Below, piece after piece: positions 35,846 through 45,837 of a stretch of DNA of 64,000 nt. A program made the position numbers and the translations under genes. A model generated the notes under the pieces. It made no database searches. It was not told the origin of the DNA and saw only the letters and a list, made by a program, of their open reading frames with translations. Source of the DNA: Duganella margarita (lineage in GTDB: Bacteria; Pseudomonadota; Gammaproteobacteria; Burkholderiales; Burkholderiaceae_D); NCBI RefSeq assembly GCF_009857535.1, contig NZ_WWCS01000018.1:51649-115648 (forward strand), read 5' to 3'. The first letter of the stretch is position 1. Each line of letters starts with the position of its first letter.

Positions 35846-36448
35846 GTGACGACAGAACGCGAGTGTGACCAGTTGCTGGTCGAGCGGGTCCGCGATGGCG
35901 ACAAGCAGGCGTTTGACATGCTGGTGGCGAAATACCAACGCCGGCTGATGCGCTTGCTGTCGCGTATCGTGCACGACCCGGCCGAGGCAGAGGACGTGGT
36001 GCAGGAAACCTTTATCAAGGCGTACCGGGCGTTGCGGCATTTCCGCGGCGATTCGGCTTTCTACACCTGGCTGTACCGCATCGGCATCAATACCGCCAAG
36101 AACCACCTGGCGACGCAGGGGCGGCGCACGCTCACGTCTGCCGACGCCGATCATGAACAAGCCGAAGGATTTAACGATGGCGAGCATTTGCGCGACATCA
36201 ATACGCCAGAGTCCATGCTGGCCAGCAAACAGATCGCCCAGACCGTCAACGCGGCCATGGACGCCTTGCCGGTGGACTTGCGTACCGCGATCGCCCTGCG
36301 CGAGATCGAAGGGCTGAGCTATGAGGAAATTTCCGACATCATGGCCTGTCCCATCGGCACCGTGCGCAGCCGCATCTTCCGCGCCCGCGAAGTCATCGCC
36401 GAAAAATTGCGGCCCCTGCTGGACCTGCCAGTTGACAAGCGCTGGTAA
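35846..36448 (+). CDS. rpoE: RNA polymerase sigma-E factor, GTG start
   Basis: 200 residues from the GTG at 35846, chosen for its GAGGA site eight bases upstream and the usual family length; no ATG lies near. ECF sigma factor for envelope stress. Region 2 spans about 25-95 (DPAEAEDVVQETFIKAYRAL) and region 4 about 135-190 (LREIEGLSYEEISDIMACPIGTVRSRI). Expected to be held by RseA, the next gene, and to drive degP. A candidate sigma-E promoter lies 53 bases upstream. Confidence 0.96.
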   Translation: MTTERECDQLLVERVRDGDKQAFDMLVAKYQRRLMRLLSRIVHDPAEAEDVVQETFIKAYRALRHFRGDSAFYTWLYRIGINTAKNHLATQGRRTLTSADADHEQAEGFNDGEHLRDINTPESMLASKQIAQTVNAAMDALPVDLRTAIALREIEGLSYEEISDIMACPIGTVRSRIFRAREVIAEKLRPLLDLPVDKRW

Positions 36449-36495
36449 GGCGGGAATGATGATGTTATTCGGCAACTTAAGATGGCGGGATAGCT

Positions 36496-36777
36496 ATGGA
36501 CACCGACAAAAAACTGCGTGAACATATCTCGGCACTGGCTGACGGCGCCCTGCCGGACAGCGAACGCGAGCTGGCCCTGGCCGCGCTCGACACCAGCGCC
36601 GGGCAGGCCGCCTGGCGCGCCTATCACCTGACCGGCGATGTGCTGCGCAGCACACCCGGCGCCGAGCTCAGCGACGGCTTCAGCGCCCGCCTGGCGGCGC
36701 GGCTGGCGGCCGAGGCGCCGTATCAGACTGCGCCGGCCGCTCTTGAAGATCTGCCCGCCGCCATCATTTTGCCTTAA
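36496..36777 (+). CDS. rseA: Short RseA-type anti-sigma-E factor without membrane segment
   Basis: 93 residues. The N-terminal 80 residues match the cytoplasmic sigma-E-binding domain of RseA (REHISALADGALPDSERELA, then WRAYHLTGDVLRS), but the chain ends in EDLPAAIILP and has no transmembrane helix and no periplasmic domain; E. coli RseA is about 216 residues. The stop is real (TAA at 36775). No rseB gene follows. The usual DegS/RseP cleavage route therefore cannot apply to this product as it stands. 47 bases after rpoE. Confidence 0.88.
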   Translation: MDTDKKLREHISALADGALPDSERELALAALDTSAGQAAWRAYHLTGDVLRSTPGAELSDGFSARLAARLAAEAPYQTAPAALEDLPAAIILP

Positions 36778-36795
36778 GCTGCATCCCCGTATAAT
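36769..36795 (+). promoter_or_regulatory. Candidate sigma-70 promoter of degP
   Basis: TTGCCT (36769-36774, 4 of 6 matches) and a perfect TATAAT (36790-36795), spacer 15 bases, overlapping the rseA stop. It would give a leader of about 90 bases. Confidence 0.4.
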
Positions 36796-36890
36796 CTGCT
36801 GGCGCATACGGTAGCGCGCGTTTTCGCTTACCATGTGCTAGCCTCATGTCGCGCTTGCATACTGACTTTTGAAGAAGAGACCGATACTCC

Positions 36891-38381
36891 ATGAAAAATA
36901 ACTTCTCTGCTGGTGGTAAAACGCTGTCCGCGCTGGTGCTTGGCGCAAGCTTGTGGATGTCCCTGGGCCTGTCGCCCGCCACGGCGGCCACGCCGGTCAC
37001 TGGCGCCGTCATCGGCCTGCCGGACTTTGCCGATCTGGTCGACAGCGTCGGCCCGGCCGTGGTGAATATCCGTACCACCGAACGTCTGAAACAGGGCAAG
37101 GGCGCCGCCGGCCTCGGCGACGACGAGATGCAGGAGTTGCTGCGCCGTTTCTTTGGCGGCGCGATTCCGCCGGGCGCGGTGCCCAACGGCCGCTCGCCGC
37201 GCCGCCAGGCGCCGTCCGACGAGCCGGTCCAGCGCGGCGTCGGTTCCGGCTTCATCCTGTCGGCCGACGGCTATGTGATGACCAATGCCCACGTGGTCGA
37301 TGGCGCCGACGAAGTGTTCGTCACGCTGACCGACAAGCGCGAGTTCAAGGCCAAGGTGCTGGGCGCCGACGCCAGCACCGACGTCGCGGTATTGAAAATC
37401 GAGGGCGACAAGCTGCCGTTCCTGCGCATGGGCGACTCCAACAAGATCCGCGCCGGCGAGTGGGTGATCGCGATTGGCTCGCCGTTCAACCTGGAAAATA
37501 CCGTGACCGCCGGCATCATCTCGGCCAAGTCGCGCGACACCGGCGAGTACCTGGCGCTGATCCAGAGCGATGTGGCGGTCAATCCGGGCAATTCGGGTGG
37601 TCCGCTGATCAATATGCGCGGCGAGGTAATCGGCATTAACTCGCAGATCGCCACCCTGTCCGGAGGGTATAACGGTATTTCGTTCGCGGTGCCGATCAAT
37701 GAAGCGATCCGCGTCTCCGAGCAGCTGAAGAAAAACGGCAAGGTCACGCGCGGCCGCATCGGCGTGCAGATCGGTGAAGTCAGCAAGGAAGTGGCGGAGT
37801 CGCTGGGCCTCAAGAACGCGCAGGGCGCCGAGGTGGCGCTGGTGGAGCCGGGCGGTCCCGCCGACAAGGCTGGCGTCAAGGCGGGCGATATCATCCTGAA
37901 ATTCAACGGCACGATGGTGAACAAGTCGTCGGACCTGCCGCGCCTGGTGGGCGACAGTCCGCTCAACACCAAGGGATCGGTGACCGTGTGGCGCAAGGGC
38001 GCCGAACTGACGCTGCCGGTGACGGTGGCTGAGCTGGACGCCGACAAGGGCGCCAAAACGGCCAAGGGCAAGGGCGCCAAGCCGGCGCCGGAAGTGGCCA
38101 AGGCCAACGCGCTGGGCCTGAAGGTGATCGACCTGAACGCCGACCAGAAGAAAGAGCTGGGCGTGGACGGCGGCGTGCTGGTCGATTCAGTGGAAGGCGT
38201 GGCGGCCAGCGCCCAGCTGGAAGAGGGCGATGTGCTGCTGCAGCTGAATAACACCGAAATCAAGAGCGCCAGGCAGTTCAACGAGATGGTGGCCAAGCTG
38301 GATCCGAAGAAGGCGTCGGTGGTGCTGGTGCGCCGCGACGATTCGACCCGCTTCATCTCGCTGCGCCCAAGCGCGAAGTAA
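36891..38381 (+). CDS. degP: Periplasmic Do-type serine protease/chaperone
   Basis: 496 residues. Signal peptide 1-32 (ends LSPATAA). Trypsin-like protease domain with triad H134 (TNAHVVDG), D164 (STDVAVLK) and S235 (GNSGGPL), followed by two PDZ domains (about 290-375 and 405-490) joined by a Lys/Ala-rich linker with AKTAKGKGAKPAPE. Degrades misfolded envelope proteins. Downstream of rpoE-rseA, the position called mucD in pseudomonads. Followed by a long palindromic repeat. Confidence 0.97.
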   Translation: MKNNFSAGGKTLSALVLGASLWMSLGLSPATAATPVTGAVIGLPDFADLVDSVGPAVVNIRTTERLKQGKGAAGLGDDEMQELLRRFFGGAIPPGAVPNGRSPRRQAPSDEPVQRGVGSGFILSADGYVMTNAHVVDGADEVFVTLTDKREFKAKVLGADASTDVAVLKIEGDKLPFLRMGDSNKIRAGEWVIAIGSPFNLENTVTAGIISAKSRDTGEYLALIQSDVAVNPGNSGGPLINMRGEVIGINSQIATLSGGYNGISFAVPINEAIRVSEQLKKNGKVTRGRIGVQIGEVSKEVAESLGLKNAQGAEVALVEPGGPADKAGVKAGDIILKFNGTMVNKSSDLPRLVGDSPLNTKGSVTVWRKGAELTLPVTVAELDADKGAKTAKGKGAKPAPEVAKANALGLKVIDLNADQKKELGVDGGVLVDSVEGVAASAQLEEGDVLLQLNNTEIKSARQFNEMVAKLDPKKASVVLVRRDDSTRFISLRPSAK

Positions 38382-38388
38382 CTACGGC

Positions 38389-38458
38389 GTCGTTCCCGCG
38401 CAGGCGGGAATCCATGCTGAACACGCTCAGTATGGGTTCCCGCCTGCGCGGGAACGAC
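38389..38458. repeat. Dispersed long-palindrome repeat, copy 1
   Basis: Perfect 22-base arms (38389-38410 and 38437-38458; core TTCCCGCGCAGGCGGGAA) extended inwards by a nearly perfect second stretch, giving a stem of about 32 bp with a loop of about 6 bases. The same element occurs inverted at 45744-45815. It may serve as the degP transcript end. Confidence 0.85.
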
Positions 38459-38465
38459 GGGGATC

Positions 38466-38714
38466 ATGAAATTTACCCTGTATTCGCGCAGTTATTGCCA
38501 TTTATGCCAGGACATGCTGGACGCGCTGATGCGTCTCCAGCCGCCGGGCCAGACCTTTACCGTCGACGTCATCGACATCGACCAGTCCGATGATCCGTCC
38601 TTGCTGGCCAAATACGACGAACTGGTGCCCGTGCTGTTCGCCGATCTGTCCCAGCCAGAGCTGTGCCACTACTTCCTGGACGAGGCCCAGGTCCAGAAAG
38701 TGCTAAAAACCTAA
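38466..38714 (+). CDS. Glutaredoxin-family protein
   Basis: 82 residues with the redox motif C11-H-L-C14 directly after the first strand (MKFTLYSRSYCHLC). The chain fits the DUF836-type glutaredoxin-like family (short, with a VPVLF segment holding the cis-proline near residue 57). A thiol-disulfide role in the cytoplasm is inferred. It starts 8 bases after the palindromic repeat and is followed by the lepA leader with a terminator. Common companion of degP and lepA in betaproteobacteria. Confidence 0.9.
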   Translation: MKFTLYSRSYCHLCQDMLDALMRLQPPGQTFTVDVIDIDQSDDPSLLAKYDELVPVLFADLSQPELCHYFLDEAQVQKVLKT

Positions 38715-38796
38715 GCCAAGTGCATGCCCCATGGCATAAATCGGGCTTTCCACTCTGAAATCCGGTAAAATGCCGGGGTAAAGTATATTTCCACAA

Positions 38797-38836
38797 GGCG
38801 CTCGCCAGGGCTTCGCCCCGTTCGGAGCGCTTTTTT
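38797..38836 (+). terminator. Intrinsic terminator before lepA
   Basis: GGCGCTC (38797-38803) pairs with GAGCGC (38825-38830) around an inner GGGC/TTCG/CCCC hairpin, followed by six T. It ends the degP-grx transcript 46 bases before lepA. Confidence 0.75.
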
Positions 38837-38881
38837 GTATTGTGGGCTCGTCGTGTCAAACCCGTTTTTGAATATTTGTTA

Positions 38882-40671
<1,790 letters not shown>

Positions 40672-40675
<4 letters not shown>

Positions 40676-41589
40676 GCCTGCAAGTCATTTTAGGGAACTT
40701 TGCATTAATCCTGTTCGTGCTGATGGTCATCACCGGCGTGATCTGGTGTCTGGACGTGTTCTACCTGGCCAAGCAGCGCCGTGCCGCCGCCGACCGCGCG
40801 CTGGCCGAGTACGATGCCCGCAACGCCAAGGCCACTGCCGATGGTATCAAGCTGGACAACCAGGGCAAGCGCGCCGAGATGGAAGCCAGCATTCTCCGCC
40901 AGCCGACCTGGATCGAATACTCGGGCAGCTTCTTCCCGGTGATCGCGCTGGTGTTCTGCCTGCGGTCGTTCCTGTATGAGCCGTTCAAGATTCCATCGTC
41001 GTCGATGGTGCCGACCCTGCTGGTGGGCGATCTGATCCTGGTGAACAAGTTCACCTACGGCATTCGTCTGCCGGTGCTCAACAAGAAGATCGTTCAGATC
41101 AACGACCCGCAGCGCGGCGACGTGATGGTGTTCAAATATCCGATGGACATGAGCCAGGATTACATCAAACGCGTGATCGGCGTGCCGGGTGATAAAATCA
41201 CGTATGAAAACAAGCGCTTAACCGTCAATGGCGTGGAAGTGAAGTACACCGCGCTGGACGATTACCTGGAAGACGAAAAGCTTGTGTATAACAAGCAGTT
41301 CGAGGAAAACCTGAGCGGCGTCAGCCATCGTATCCTGAACAACGCCGCCGCGCCGACCTACAATCGCGATAATGTGCTGCCGTTCCCGCATAATGATGCC
41401 TGCACCTACCGTTATGAAGGCTTTACCTGCACAGTTCCAGCGGGCAACTACTTCATGATGGGCGACAACCGCGACAACAGCGCGGACAGCCGCTACTGGG
41501 GCTTCGTACCGGACAAGAATATTGTCGGTAAGGCATTCTTTGTCTGGATGAACCTGGGTAATCTGCGCCGTATCGGTAGCATCCATTAA
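40672..41589 (+). CDS. lepB: Signal peptidase I
   Basis: 305 residues. Two membrane segments near the N-terminus (about 5-30 and 85-102) and a periplasmic catalytic domain with the Ser-Lys dyad S111 (PSSSMVPT) and K166 (YIKRVIGVPGD). Removes signal peptides of exported proteins. Box E reads GDNRDNSADSRYWG. Starts within the lepA stop. Confidence 0.97.
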
Positions 41590-41600
41590 AAAGGACTAAG

Positions 41601-41975
41601 ATGCACAAACGACAGCAGGGGATTTCGCTGGTAGGCTTGATCGTGGTGCTGGCGGCGCTGGGCTTCGTCCTGATGCTGGGCCTGAAGATCGTGCCGACCT
41701 ACATGGAATACCGCGCGATCAAGAACGCCATCGTCACCGCCAAGGCCACCGGCGGCGGCGTGATCGAGATCCAGAAGTCGTTTGACGCCAGCGCCACCGC
41801 CGGCTATATCAGTTCGATCAGTAGCCGTGACCTGATTATTGAAAAAAACAACGGCGAGACCGATATCAGTTTCGCCTACGAGAAGAAAATCCCGCTGGTC
41901 GGACCGGCCAGCTTGCTGCTTGAGTATGAAGGCACCACCGCCAAAAGTGGCGCCACCCCCGCGAAAACCGAATAA
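41601..41975 (+). CDS. DUF4845 membrane protein
   Basis: 124 residues with one N-terminal membrane helix (GISLVGLIVVLAALGFVLMLGLK, seen as two blocks) that resembles a type IV pilin-like start, then a small extracytoplasmic domain. DUF4845 proteins are constantly found between lepB and rnc in betaproteobacteria; their function is unknown to me. Starts 11 bases after lepB. Confidence 0.9.
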   Translation: MHKRQQGISLVGLIVVLAALGFVLMLGLKIVPTYMEYRAIKNAIVTAKATGGGVIEIQKSFDASATAGYISSISSRDLIIEKNNGETDISFAYEKKIPLVGPASLLLEYEGTTAKSGATPAKTE

Positions 41976-41990
41976 AGAACCGATCACATA

Positions 41991-42785
41991 ATGAATCTCC
42001 AGTTATTGCAAACTCGTTTAGGCTACACGTTCCAGGATGCTGGTCTTTTGCAGCAGGCCTTGACGCACCGTAGCCACAGCAGTGTGCATAATGAGCGGCT
42101 GGAATTCCTGGGCGACTCCATCCTCAACTGCGTGGTGGCGTCCATCCTGTACGACCGGTATCTGGACATCGACGAGGGCGACCTGTCGCGCCTGCGCGCC
42201 AACCTGGTCAAGCAGCAGTCGCTGTTTGAAATCGCCCAGAAGCTGGAACTGTCGCAGTTCCTGCGCCTGGGCGAGGGCGAATTGAAATCGGGCGGCTTCC
42301 GCCGGCCTTCGATCCTGGCCGATACGCTGGAAGCGCTGCTCGGCGCCATTTTCCTCGATGGCGGCTTCGAGCCGGCGCGCACCGCGATCCGCTCGTTCTA
42401 CATCCCGATCCTCGATTCGGTCGATCCGCAAACGCTGGGCAAGGACGCCAAGACGCTGCTGCAGGAATTCCTGCAGGCGAAGAAAATCTCGCTGCCGCTG
42501 TACAACGTGATCGCCACCCATGGCGCCGCGCACAGCCAGGAGTTCGAGATTGAATGCCTGGTGCCCAAGCTCGGCATCCAGGTTTACGGTCGTGGCGGCA
42601 GCCGCCGCGCCGGCGAGCAGGCGGCCGCCAAGCTGGCCCTGGCCGCCGCCGAGGTGGCGGTGCAGAAAGCGCCGGCCGCCGCCCGCAAGTCCAAGCCGCG
42701 CGCCGCCCAGCTGAAGCTGGCCGGCATTGCCACCGTGCAGAGCAGCGACGCACCGTCGCCGACTGCCAAGGCCGCCAACAAATAA
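41991..42785 (+). CDS. rnc: Ribonuclease III
   Basis: 264 residues. Cuts double-stranded RNA in rRNA and mRNA processing. RIIID signature ERLEFLGDS with E38 and D42, second acidic pair D111/E114, then the double-stranded-RNA-binding domain (about 155-225). The last 40 residues are an Ala/Lys tail beyond the E. coli length (226). Lies 15 bases after the DUF4845 gene. Confidence 0.97.
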   Translation: MNLQLLQTRLGYTFQDAGLLQQALTHRSHSSVHNERLEFLGDSILNCVVASILYDRYLDIDEGDLSRLRANLVKQQSLFEIAQKLELSQFLRLGEGELKSGGFRRPSILADTLEALLGAIFLDGGFEPARTAIRSFYIPILDSVDPQTLGKDAKTLLQEFLQAKKISLPLYNVIATHGAAHSQEFEIECLVPKLGIQVYGRGGSRRAGEQAAAKLALAAAEVAVQKAPAAARKSKPRAAQLKLAGIATVQSSDAPSPTAKAANK

Positions 42786-42797
42786 AAGAGAATTACC

Positions 42798-43703
42798 ATG
42801 ACAACCGAAACGACCTCCGCCAGCAACTACCGTTGCGGCTATATCGCCATTGTGGGCCGCCCCAACGTCGGCAAGTCCACGCTGATGAATACGCTGATTG
42901 GCGCCAAGGTCAGCATCACCTCGCGCAAGGCGCAGACCACGCGCCACCGCATCACCGGCATCCAGACCTATGACGACGCGCAGTTCATCTACGTCGATAC
43001 GCCGGGCTTCCAGACCCGTCACGCCAATGCGCTGAACAAGACGCTGAACAAGACCGTCACCAACACGCTGATTTCGTCGGACCTGATCCTGTTCGTTATC
43101 GAAGCGGGCACCTTCGGCCCGGCCGACCAGCAAGTGCTGGACCTGCTGCCGACCGAAGTGCCGGTGGTCCTGGTGATCAACAAGGCCGACCGCGTGAAGG
43201 ACAAGGCCGCGCTGATGCCGTTTGCGCAGCAGGTTGCCGCCAAGTTCAACTTCGCCGCCATCGTGCCGGTATCGGCCAAGTTGCGCTTCCAGCTGGACGG
43301 CCTGGAAAAAGAACTGAAACGCCTGCTGCCGGAAAACGAAGCGATCTTCGGCCCGGACGACATCACCGACCGCAGCGAGAAGTTCATGGCGTCGGAAATC
43401 GTGCGCGAGAAGCTGTTCCGCTTTGTCGGCGACGAACTGCCGTACACCAGCACCGTGCTGATCGAACAATTCGAGCAGGAGGGCGACTTGCGCCGCGTGT
43501 TTGCCGCCATCCTGGTGGAACGCGACACCCACAAGTCCATGATCATCGGTAACAAGGGCGCGCGCCTGAAGGAAGTGTCGACGCAGGCGCGTCTCGACAT
43601 GGAAAAGCTGTTCGGCGGTCCGGTGTACCTGGAAATCTGGGTCAAGGTCAAATCCGGCTGGGCTGATAACGAAGCGGGCCTGCGCGCTTACGGCTACGAG
43701 TAA
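42798..43703 (+). CDS. era: Ribosome-assembly GTPase Era
   Basis: 301 residues. G1 GRPNVGKST near 20, G3 DTPGFQ, G4 NKAD, then a C-terminal KH domain with the IGNKGARLK loop. Binds the 3' end of 16S rRNA during 30S assembly. Follows rnc by 12 bases, the usual rnc-era-recO order. Confidence 0.98.
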   Translation: MTTETTSASNYRCGYIAIVGRPNVGKSTLMNTLIGAKVSITSRKAQTTRHRITGIQTYDDAQFIYVDTPGFQTRHANALNKTLNKTVTNTLISSDLILFVIEAGTFGPADQQVLDLLPTEVPVVLVINKADRVKDKAALMPFAQQVAAKFNFAAIVPVSAKLRFQLDGLEKELKRLLPENEAIFGPDDITDRSEKFMASEIVREKLFRFVGDELPYTSTVLIEQFEQEGDLRRVFAAILVERDTHKSMIIGNKGARLKEVSTQARLDMEKLFGGPVYLEIWVKVKSGWADNEAGLRAYGYE

Positions 43704-43715
43704 CCCATCGCCAGC

Positions 43716-44561
43716 ATGTCCACCACGCCAGACGCCACCTTGGACGCACCGCCAGCGGCGGTGACGGCGGAGGCGGACGTGCCTGCCGCACCGGTCGTCA
43801 CGCCGGCGCCGGCCAGGCGACCGCGCGCGCTGTCGCGCGAGCGCACCATCGGCACCAAGGTCGCCGGCCAGCCGGCCTTCGTCCTGCACAGCTATCCCTA
43901 CAAAGAAACCAGCCTGATTATCGACCTGTTCACGCGGGACTTCGGCCGCGTGGCCTTGATCGCCAAGGGCGCCAAGCGGCCGCATTCGCAACTGCGCGGT
44001 GTGCTGCAAACCTTCCAGCCGCTGTCCAGCAGCTGGGTCGGCAAATCCGAACTGCGCACGCTAACCGACGCCGAATGGGTGGGCGGCATGCTGCCGCTGG
44101 AGAAAACCGCGCTGCTGTGCGGCTTCTACCTGAACGAACTGCTGGTCAAGCTGCTGGCGCGCGACGACGCCCATCCGGCCTTGTTCGACCATTACGTCTC
44201 CACGCTCAACCAGCTGGCGCACAACGAGCCGGCGTCCATCGTCTTGAGAAAATTCGAACGGGCCTTACTTAAAGAGACAGGCGTGGCCGCCGACCTGGCG
44301 CGCTGCGTGGAAACGCGCCGCGCGGTGCAGGCCGGCGTCACCTACGTGGTCGATCCCGAGCGCGGCCCGCGTCCCGAACGCGCCGCCGACCCGTGGCCGC
44401 GCGTGGCCGGCAAGACGCTGCTCGACATGGAATGTGAAAATTACGAAGACATCGCCACGCAAGCCCAAAGCAAGCAGCTGATGCGCTTCCTGGTGGCGCA
44501 CCACCTGAATGGCGCGCCGTTGAACACCCGCCAGATCCTGATCGATCTTAGTCAGCTATAA
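43716..44561 (+). CDS. recO: DNA repair protein RecO
   Basis: 281 residues. Loads RecA onto SSB-coated DNA with RecR. Residues 1-45 are an Ala/Pro/Thr-rich extension; the OB fold starts near 48 (GQPAFVLHSYPYKET) and the helical domain follows. The ATG at 43716 is the only start with a reasonable distance to era (12 bases), though a later start that removes the extension cannot be excluded. Confidence 0.94.
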   Translation: MSTTPDATLDAPPAAVTAEADVPAAPVVTPAPARRPRALSRERTIGTKVAGQPAFVLHSYPYKETSLIIDLFTRDFGRVALIAKGAKRPHSQLRGVLQTFQPLSSSWVGKSELRTLTDAEWVGGMLPLEKTALLCGFYLNELLVKLLARDDAHPALFDHYVSTLNQLAHNEPASIVLRKFERALLKETGVAADLARCVETRRAVQAGVTYVVDPERGPRPERAADPWPRVAGKTLLDMECENYEDIATQAQSKQLMRFLVAHHLNGAPLNTRQILIDLSQL

Positions 44562-44584
44562 ATCCAGTTATAAGAGAAAAAACA

Positions 44585-45346
44585 ATGAGCTTCCTGCAAC
44601 CGTCCGGCACCATCATCGACCTTGGCGTGAACATCGACCACGTGGCGACCCTGCGCAACGCGCGCGGCACCAAATACCCGGACCCGATCCGCGCCGCGCT
44701 GCTGGCCGAGCAGGCCGGCGCCGACTGCATCACGCTGCACCTGCGCGAAGACCGCCGCCACATCAAGGACGCCGACGTCATCGCGCTGGCGCCACAGCTG
44801 ATCACCCGCATGAACCTGGAAGCCGCCGTCACGCAGGAGATGATCGACTTCGCCTGCCGGATCAAGCCGGCCGACGTCTGCCTGGTGCCGGAAAAACGCA
44901 CCGAAGTCACCACCGAAGGCGGCCTCGATGTGGCCGGCAACTTCAACGCCGTCGAGCGCGCGGTCAAGCAGCTGCAAGCCGAAGGCATCCGCGTCAGCCT
45001 GTTCATCGACGCTGACGAGGCGCAGATGGACGCCACCGCCGCTCTCGGCGCCCCGGTGATCGAACTGCACACCGGCCGCTATGCCGACACCGAAGGCGCC
45101 GAGCAGGCGGCCGAACTGGAACGCATCCACCGCGGCGTGCTGTATGGCGTCGGCAAAGGCCTGAAGGTCAACGCCGGCCACGGCCTGCACTACACCAATG
45201 TGCAGGCGATTGCCGCGATTCCGGAAATCGCCGAACTGAACATCGGCCACGCCATCGTCGCGCACTCGGTGTTCGTCGGCTGGGAAAACGCCGTGCGCGA
45301 AATGAAGGCCATCATGGTCTCGACCCGCATCGGACGCACGCTGTGA
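44585..45346 (+). CDS. pdxJ: Pyridoxine 5'-phosphate synthase
   Basis: 253 residues. Forms pyridoxine phosphate from 1-deoxyxylulose 5-phosphate and 3-amino-2-oxopropyl phosphate. TIM-barrel motifs: LGVNIDHVATLRNARGT at the start, HLREDRRHI near 50, VPEKRTEVTTEGGLD near 100 and NAGHGLHYTN near 200. Stop overlaps the acpS start (GTGA). Confidence 0.97.
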   Translation: MSFLQPSGTIIDLGVNIDHVATLRNARGTKYPDPIRAALLAEQAGADCITLHLREDRRHIKDADVIALAPQLITRMNLEAAVTQEMIDFACRIKPADVCLVPEKRTEVTTEGGLDVAGNFNAVERAVKQLQAEGIRVSLFIDADEAQMDATAALGAPVIELHTGRYADTEGAEQAAELERIHRGVLYGVGKGLKVNAGHGLHYTNVQAIAAIPEIAELNIGHAIVAHSVFVGWENAVREMKAIMVSTRIGRTL

Positions 45347-45738
45347 TTTACGGCATCGGCACCGACATCTGCAAGATTCCGCGCATTGAAGCGGCGCTGG
45401 AACGCCACGGCGACCGCTTTGCGAAAAAGATCCTCGGGCCGCAGGAGATGGAGAAGTACCTGGCGCGCAAGGCCAAGCATCCGGTGCGCGGCATCCGCTT
45501 CGTGGCGACCCGTTTCGCCGCCAAGGAAGCCTTCGCCAAGGCCATCGGCCTGGGCATCCGCATGCCGATGACCTGGCCGGCCGCGCAGATGCTGAATCAT
45601 CCGAGCGGCAAGCCGATGATCGTCTGCAGCGGCGTGCTGAAAGAATTCATGGACAAGCATAAGCTGTCGGCCCAGGTGACCGTCAGCGACGAAGAGGACT
45701 ACGCCGTCGCCTTCGTCATCGTTGAACAAGCAAACTAG
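45343..45738 (+). CDS. acpS: Holo-ACP synthase, GTG start
   Basis: 131 residues from the GTG at 45343, which overlaps the pdxJ stop. Transfers phosphopantetheine from CoA to AcpP. IGTDICKIPRIE holds the Mg-binding Asp at residue 8, and RFAAKEAFAKA the second motif near 58. Standard length. Confidence 0.96.
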   Translation: MIYGIGTDICKIPRIEAALERHGDRFAKKILGPQEMEKYLARKAKHPVRGIRFVATRFAAKEAFAKAIGLGIRMPMTWPAAQMLNHPSGKPMIVCSGVLKEFMDKHKLSAQVTVSDEEDYAVAFVIVEQAN

Positions 45739-45743
45739 AGTTG

Positions 45744-45815
45744 CGTCGTTACCGCGCAGGCGGGAACCCATAGAACGCCTGCTCAGCATGGATTCCCGCC
45801 TACGCGGGAATGACG
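45744..45815. repeat. Dispersed long-palindrome repeat, copy 2 (inverted)
   Basis: Imperfect arms 45744-45767 and 45792-45815 around ACGCCTGCTCAGC. Read on the minus strand it matches copy 1 (38389-38458) over most of its length, including the GGCGGGAATCCATGCTGA block. It lies between acpS and uvrC and may weaken read-through. Confidence 0.82.
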
Positions 45816-45837
45816 GCGTAGCGGCTTGAGGTGAGAA

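Noticed and set aside
36796..36890. Search for a sigma-E promoter before degP
   Set aside because: No GGAACTT-like sequence with a TCTGA-like partner was found; only a sigma-70-like candidate at 36769.
42018..44009. A 663-codon minus-strand frame opposite rnc, era and recO
   Set aside because: It spans three well-defined genes and their gaps; product without motifs.
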